From Pseudomonas sp. MN1F (lineage in GTDB: Bacteria; Pseudomonadota; Gammaproteobacteria; Pseudomonadales; Pseudomonadaceae), in assembly GCF_009391885.1 (NCBI RefSeq), contig NZ_VZII01000003.1, positions 1 to 64,000 of the forward strand: DNA of 64,000 nt, written 5' to 3'. How positions within the stretch are numbered: position 1 is the stretch's first letter; each line of letters opens with the position of its first letter. The position numbers were made by a program, and so were the translations under genes. Shown here piece after piece: positions 60,506 to 64,000 of this stretch. Below the pieces are notes generated by a model. The model was given only the letters and a program-made list of their open reading frames with translations. It was not told the origin of the DNA and did no database searches.

Positions 60506-61381
60506 GTGAGCCCCATCGCCCTAGCCCGCCTGCTGACCCTTGCCGCTGTCTGGGGGGCGAGTTTCCTGTTCATGCGCATCATCGCGCCGGAGTTGGGCAC
60601 CCTCCCCACCGCATTCTTCCGTGTCGCCATCGCCTGCCTGGGCCTGATCGCCATCCTCGCCGCCACCCGGGTGCGCTGGAACTTCGACGGCAAACTCGGT
60701 GCCTGCCTGGTGCTGGGCATGATCAACTCGGGTATCCCGGCCACCTTCTACTCTGTAGCTGCGCAAGTGCTGCCCGCTGGCTATTCGGCCATTTTCAACG
60801 CCACCACCCCGCTGATGGGCGTATTGATCGGCGCGCTGTTCTTCCGCGAGGCCATGACGCTGCCCAAGCTTGGCGGCATTTTCCTGGGCCTGCTCGGTGT
60901 CGGCATCCTCAGCGGCGCCGGCCCGGTAGCCCTGGACATGGCCTTGGTGCAAGGTGCCCTGGCCTGCCTGGCGGCCACCACCTGCTACGGCTTTGCCGGC
61001 TTTCTCGCACGGCGCTGGATCAGCGGCCTGGACAGCCGCCTGTCGGCCCTGGGCAGCATGCTTGGCGCCACCTTGCTGCTGAGCCCGCTGTTCGCCTGGA
61101 GCGCCCTGATCCAGCCACCGGCAAGCTGGGGCGGCTGGCAGGTGTGGCTGTCGCTGCTGGGCCTGGGCCTGCTGTGCACCGCCTTCGCCTACATCCTGTA
61201 CTTCCGCCTGCTGGCCGAGATCGGCCCGGTCAAGGCCAGCACCGTGACCTTCCTGATCCCGGTGTTCGGTGTATTGTGGGGGGCATGGCTGCTCGACGAA
61301 CCCTTGTCGATGGCCCATCTGTATGGCGGTGTGCTGATTGCCCTGGCGCTGTGGCTGGTGCTGCGCCCGGCGCGCACGTGA
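60506..61381 (+). CDS. EamA/DMT-family transporter
   Basis: This 291-residue transporter has ten predicted helices in two EamA repeats (LARLLTLAAVWGASFLFMRIIAPELG; GALACLAATTCYGFAGFLARRWI). The start is GTG 60506 with CCGGAGA upstream. The GTG is close to the usual length for this family, and no better ATG exists nearby. It is followed by the DUF4265 gene after 13 bp, so both are probably one operon. The substrate is unknown. Confidence 0.85.
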   Translation: MSPIALARLLTLAAVWGASFLFMRIIAPELGTLPTAFFRVAIACLGLIAILAATRVRWNFDGKLGACLVLGMINSGIPATFYSVAAQVLPAGYSAIFNATTPLMGVLIGALFFREAMTLPKLGGIFLGLLGVGILSGAGPVALDMALVQGALACLAATTCYGFAGFLARRWISGLDSRLSALGSMLGATLLLSPLFAWSALIQPPASWGGWQVWLSLLGLGLLCTAFAYILYFRLLAEIGPVKASTVTFLIPVFGVLWGAWLLDEPLSMAHLYGGVLIALALWLVLRPART

Positions 61382-61394
61382 GGCGGTGCGGACC

Positions 61395-61853
61395 ATGAGT
61401 GACACATTCAAGAAGGTGCTGTTCCGCCTGGAGCAGGACGCGAGCGGCTACCCGCCAGCCTCGGTGGAAGGCTTGTGGACACAGGCGGTCGCGGGTGGCT
61501 ATCGGGTCGACAGCATCCCCTTCCACGTCTACGGCATCGCCCCCGGCGACATCATCAGCCTTCGCCACGAGGGCGACCAGGCCTGGTTCGACGCCCTGCA
61601 GCAGAGCGCCGGGGCGTCGGTGTTCCGGGTCGTCGTCAAACCACCAGAAACCCTGGAGCAGGTGCACGCGGCCCTGGCCGAGTTCGGCTGCACCTGCGAG
61701 GTGGAAAAGGCGGTCAGGATGCTGGCCGTCGAAGTGCCGGCAAGGCAATCGGCCGACACCCTGCTCTACTACCTGCTGACCCAGCGCGAGGCCGGCACCC
61801 TGGACTTCGAGGAAGGCGTGTTGCGCCACGCCATCCCCGAAGAGTTGCGCTAG
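61395..61853 (+). CDS. DUF4265 domain protein
   Basis: This 152-residue cytosolic protein (SDTFKKVLFRLEQDASGYPPASVEGLWTQAVAGGYRVDSIPFHVYGIAPGDII) is of the DUF4265 family. The rest is FRVVVKPPETLEQVHAALAEFGCTCEVEKAVRMLAVEVP, an alpha/beta ferredoxin-like pattern. The start is ATG 61395, 13 bp after the EamA gene. Its stop is 3 bp from that of the convergent EamA gene. Function unknown. Confidence 0.82.
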   Translation: MSDTFKKVLFRLEQDASGYPPASVEGLWTQAVAGGYRVDSIPFHVYGIAPGDIISLRHEGDQAWFDALQQSAGASVFRVVVKPPETLEQVHAALAEFGCTCEVEKAVRMLAVEVPARQSADTLLYYLLTQREAGTLDFEEGVLRHAIPEELR

Positions 61854-61856
61854 GCC

Positions 61857-62738
61857 TTACGCCTCGGCCAGCCGCGCCGCCGGCTTGCGGAACACGAACA
61901 GAAGGCCGACCACGATCAGCCCCATGCCCAGCAGGCTCAACGGTGCCAGGCGGTTGCCGAAGATCATGAAGTCCATCACCGCGGTCACGGCCGGCACCAG
62001 GTAGAACAGGCTGGTGACGTTGACCAGGTTACCCTTGGCGATCAGCCGGTACAGCAGCAGGGTCGCCAGCAGCGACACCACCAGCCCCATCCACAGCAGC
62101 GCACCGACAAATCCGCCGGTCCATTCCACCTGCAGCGGTTGCAGCGGGGCGAACACCGCGCACAGGGCGAAGCCGGCGATGTATTGCAACGGCAGCGTGC
62201 CCATCGGGTTGTCGGTGATGCGCTTCTGCAGGATCGAGCCGAAGGTCATGCTGGCCAGCGCCAGCAGGGCGAACAGCATGCCGAGCAGCGACACCCCGCC
62301 GAGGTTGATGCCCTGATAGACCACCATCACCAGCCCGCCAAGCCCAAGGCCCAGGCCGAACAGGCGGCTCCAGGAGCGCTGGCGCTCCATCAGCACCACG
62401 GTGAGGATCGGTTGCACGCCCATCACCGTGGCCATCACGCCGGGGGTGACATGGGTGTTGAGCGCCAACAGGTAGAAGATCTGATAGGCGCCAAGCAGCA
62501 CGCAGCCGGTGCCGAGGGCACGCAGGATCGCCCCCCGTGTACGCGGCCAGCGCAGGCCGAGCAACGGGCCAATCAGCAGCAGGCCGGTGAGCGCCAGCGC
62601 CGAGCGCAGCAGCAGGAAGGCAAAGGGGCTGGCATGGGCCAGGCCGAGTTTGGAAACGATCGCGCCACTGCTCCAGAGCAGGACGAACAGGCTGGTGGTG
62701 GCCGCCGAGGCCACGGATGCTTTGTTGAAGACAGACAT
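61857..62738 (-). CDS. EamA/DMT-family transporter
   Basis: This 293-residue transporter has ten helices in two EamA repeats (TTSLFVLLWSSGAIVSKLGLAHASPFAFLLLRS; LLGMLFALLALASMTFGSILQKRIT). The start chosen is ATG 62738 (MSVFNKAS), with AGGTGG upstream; ATG 62762 is also in frame. It ends with a short charged tail (RKPAARLAEA). It is the fourth EamA protein of the window. The substrate is unknown. Confidence 0.85.
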   Translation of the reverse strand: MSVFNKASVASAATTSLFVLLWSSGAIVSKLGLAHASPFAFLLLRSALALTGLLLIGPLLGLRWPRTRGAILRALGTGCVLLGAYQIFYLLALNTHVTPGVMATVMGVQPILTVVLMERQRSWSRLFGLGLGLGGLVMVVYQGINLGGVSLLGMLFALLALASMTFGSILQKRITDNPMGTLPLQYIAGFALCAVFAPLQPLQVEWTGGFVGALLWMGLVVSLLATLLLYRLIAKGNLVNVTSLFYLVPAVTAVMDFMIFGNRLAPLSLLGMGLIVVGLLFVFRKPAARLAEA

Positions 62739-62854
62739 GTATTGCCACCTGATATAAGGCAAATAAGCCAGACGGCGGGCGTGAACTTCAGCGAGGGAAG
62801 GTGCCGACCGTGTTCAGTAGGTTGCGAGTGCGAAGGGATGCGGCCAGAAGCCGA

Positions 62855-63019
62855 TCAGCCCAGTACGACCACGCAAGGAGGCGGAGCTACGCCGCCTACG
62901 ACGCCACTGACAGGTGGTGGTGGGTAGTGACTGATCATGACCGGCTGCTGGCTGCCACGCACGACCATGCCCGCGACTGGCGCGCTGGCAAAGCGAGTGG
63001 TGGAAGGGATGGCTGGCAT
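62855..63019 (-). CDS. Possible small protein, Pro/Gly-rich (54 aa), low support
   Basis: This 54-codon open frame runs ATG 63019 to TGA 62855 in the 348-bp gap between the EamA and lpxO genes. The product has a proline-rich stretch (ISHYPPPPVSGVVGGVAPPP) and a C-terminal CVVVLG. No ribosome site precedes the ATG. The surrounding gap otherwise shows only a REP pair. It may be chance; recorded because the gap has no other gene. Confidence 0.2.
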   Translation of the reverse strand: MPAIPSTTRFASAPVAGMVVRGSQQPVMISHYPPPPVSGVVGGVAPPPCVVVLG

Positions 63020-63086
63020 GATCGGGTCTTCAGGGAAGAGAAGTGTTCGGAATATAGCGGTGAATCAGAGGATGAGCAAGCCTGAC

Positions 63087-63166
63087 CGGGCCCCTTCGCG
63101 GGACAAGCCCGCTCCTACAGGAATCGCATATCCCTATAGGAGCGGGCTTGCCCGCGAAAGGGCCGG
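63087..63166. repeat. REP pair in inverted orientation
   Basis: The left copy (63087-63121, CGGGCCCCTTCGCGGGACAA then GCCCGCTCCTACAGG) and right copy (63133-63166) are inverted about an 11-bp spacer. Both fit the 35-bp KT2440 REP consensus CCGGCCTCTTCGCGGGTAAA-CCCGCTCCTACAGGG closely. The pair lies immediately downstream of lpxO, where REP doublets commonly sit. Confidence 0.9.
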
Positions 63167-63174
63167 CCCTGCTA

Positions 63175-64000
63175 TCAGAAGAGCCAGCGGTACAGGAAGT
63201 ACGCCACCACCACTGCCAGCACCGGCCGCAGGATGCGGTAGGCCTTGGGGTTGGCGCGCTTGAACTGCTTGACGCGGGTGCTGATCTTGTTGCTGAAGCG
63301 CTTGCTCCAGGCATACGCCTGGTTGATCCCGCCTACCCGCTCGTCATCGGTATTCTGCGGCGCGGTGGCGCGGCCGAGGAAGGCACTGACCTTGCGGTTG
63401 ATGCGGGTCATCAGCGGGCTGCTCAGCGGACGTTCGATATCGCAGAACAGGATCACCCGAGTCACGTCGGTTTCGTTCTTGACCCAGTGCACGTAAGTCT
63501 CATCGAACATCACGTCCTCGCCGTCACGCCAGGCATATTCCTCACCATCGACGTAGATGCGGCAGGCGTCGGAGTTGGGAGTCGACAGGCCCAGGTGGTA
63601 GCGCAGGGAGCCGGCAAACGGGTCGCGGTGCGGGTTCAGGTGGCTGCCACCGGGCAGCAGGGCGAACATCGCCCCTTTCACGTTGGGAATACTGCTGACC
63701 AGCTCGACGGTTTTCGGGCACAGGGCTTCGGCAGACGGCAGCGGCTTGTCGTACCACTTCAGGTAGAAGCGCTTCCAGCCTTTCTTGAAGAACGAACCGA
63801 AGCCGGCATCGTTGTCCTTTTCGGCGGCACGGATGTAACCCTCGTCGAACAGGCGCATGGCCTCCTCGCGGATCACCTGCCAGTTGTCCTTGAGCACGTC
63901 CAGCTCGGGAAAGCGCTGGCGGTCCAGGTAAGGCTTGGACGGCACGCCGGAGAACAGGTACATCAGGCTGTTATAAGGTGCAAACAGCGCCGAATGGTTG
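63175..64000 (-). CDS. lpxO: Lipid A hydroxylase LpxO (5' end off the right edge)
   Basis: The visible 275 codons of an Fe(II)/2-oxoglutarate aspartyl/asparaginyl-hydroxylase-like enzyme continue past base 64000 in frame (NHSALFAPYNSLMYLFSGVPS). ATG 63963 is internal: family members are about 300 residues. Motifs include NPHRDPFAGSLRYHLGLSTP (iron ligands) and DGEDVMFDETYVHWVKNETDVTRVILFCDIERP. A C-terminal membrane segment is seen (PVLAVVVAYFLYRWLF). LpxO adds a 2-hydroxyl to a lipid A acyl chain at the inner membrane. Confidence 0.9.
   Translation of the reverse strand, partial: NHSALFAPYNSLMYLFSGVPSKPYLDRQRFPELDVLKDNWQVIREEAMRLFDEGYIRAAEKDNDAGFGSFFKKGWKRFYLKWYDKPLPSAEALCPKTVELVSSIPNVKGAMFALLPGGSHLNPHRDPFAGSLRYHLGLSTPNSDACRIYVDGEEYAWRDGEDVMFDETYVHWVKNETDVTRVILFCDIERPLSSPLMTRINRKVSAFLGRATAPQNTDDERVGGINQAYAWSKRFSNKISTRVKQFKRANPKAYRILRPVLAVVVAYFLYRWLF

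Noticed and set aside
59422..61398. 658-codon open frame opposite aceK and through the EamA gene in another frame
   Set aside because: It crosses two good genes and the perfect palindrome; its composition is that of a shadow frame.
1..64000. CRISPR arrays, tRNA or rRNA genes, insertion sequences, prophage
   Set aside because: None seen by eye on either strand; repeats present are short dispersed palindromes, not spaced arrays or transposase-bearing elements.

Overview
The window is high-GC chromosomal DNA of a fluorescent Pseudomonas, most likely of the P. putida group. The evidence is gene content and order (lapE-type TolC, aerotaxis receptor, gbuR-gbuA-symporter, PA1414-type mini-protein, hrpA, fadD tandem, phaJ-type hydratase, aceK, lpxO) and intergenic palindromes resembling the REP element known from P. 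putida KT2440. No rRNA, tRNA, CRISPR array, prophage or insertion sequence was seen. Both ends cut genes: a giant adhesin at the left, lpxO at the right.

Region 1 (1-6680) is a surface-adhesin locus. The N-terminus of a LapA-type retained adhesin with a TAAG protease site is transcribed leftward. Divergent from it is a complete type I secretion operon (TolC-like, ABC with degenerate C39 domain, HlyD-like). The 466-bp shared promoter region carries three boxes resembling FleQ sites. Region 2 (6726-12870) holds a DTW protein, an Aer-type receptor, and a guanidino-compound locus (LysR, ureohydrolase, sodium symporter) with a palindromic operator. It ends in a 42-residue PA1414-like protein that has an Anr/FNR-type box upstream.

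Region 3 (12985-23253) has a LysR/MFS divergon, an EamA exporter and a toxin-antitoxin patch (decayed antitoxin, intact BrnTA with a 20-bp operator). A DEAD-box helicase, an MscS channel, a DUF3077/DUF6124 small-protein pair and an NCS1 permease follow. Region 4 (23332-32443) carries an EamA exporter, an azoreductase, a LysR-hydrolase-cyclophilin-ABC run, a GNAT-fold protein and a porin.

Region 5 (32461-46258) is lipid and polyamine metabolism: a KAS III-like enzyme, HrpA, a glutamine-synthetase-like/FAD-oxidase pair of the gamma-glutamyl-polyamine type, tandem FadD ligases, a lysophospholipase-like hydrolase and an (R)-enoyl-CoA hydratase. Region 6 (46273-50753) is an ECF42-type sigma factor behind three small enzyme-like partners, with a candidate cognate promoter, then GyrI-like and LysE genes and a HicAB module with its operator.

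Region 7 (50773-64000) is mostly housekeeping: threonine-dehydratase-like enzyme, peptide deformylase coupled to YihY, CsbD, a secreted beta-helix protein, CvfB, a lipoprotein, AceK, two EamA exporters and LpxO. It is punctuated by REP-like palindromes, one of them a perfect 48-bp palindrome.

No wholly new system is evident. The best leads are the adhesin/secretion locus with its regulatory region, the ECF42 cluster, and the Anr-PA1414 locus, which may encode a SicX-like small RNA.
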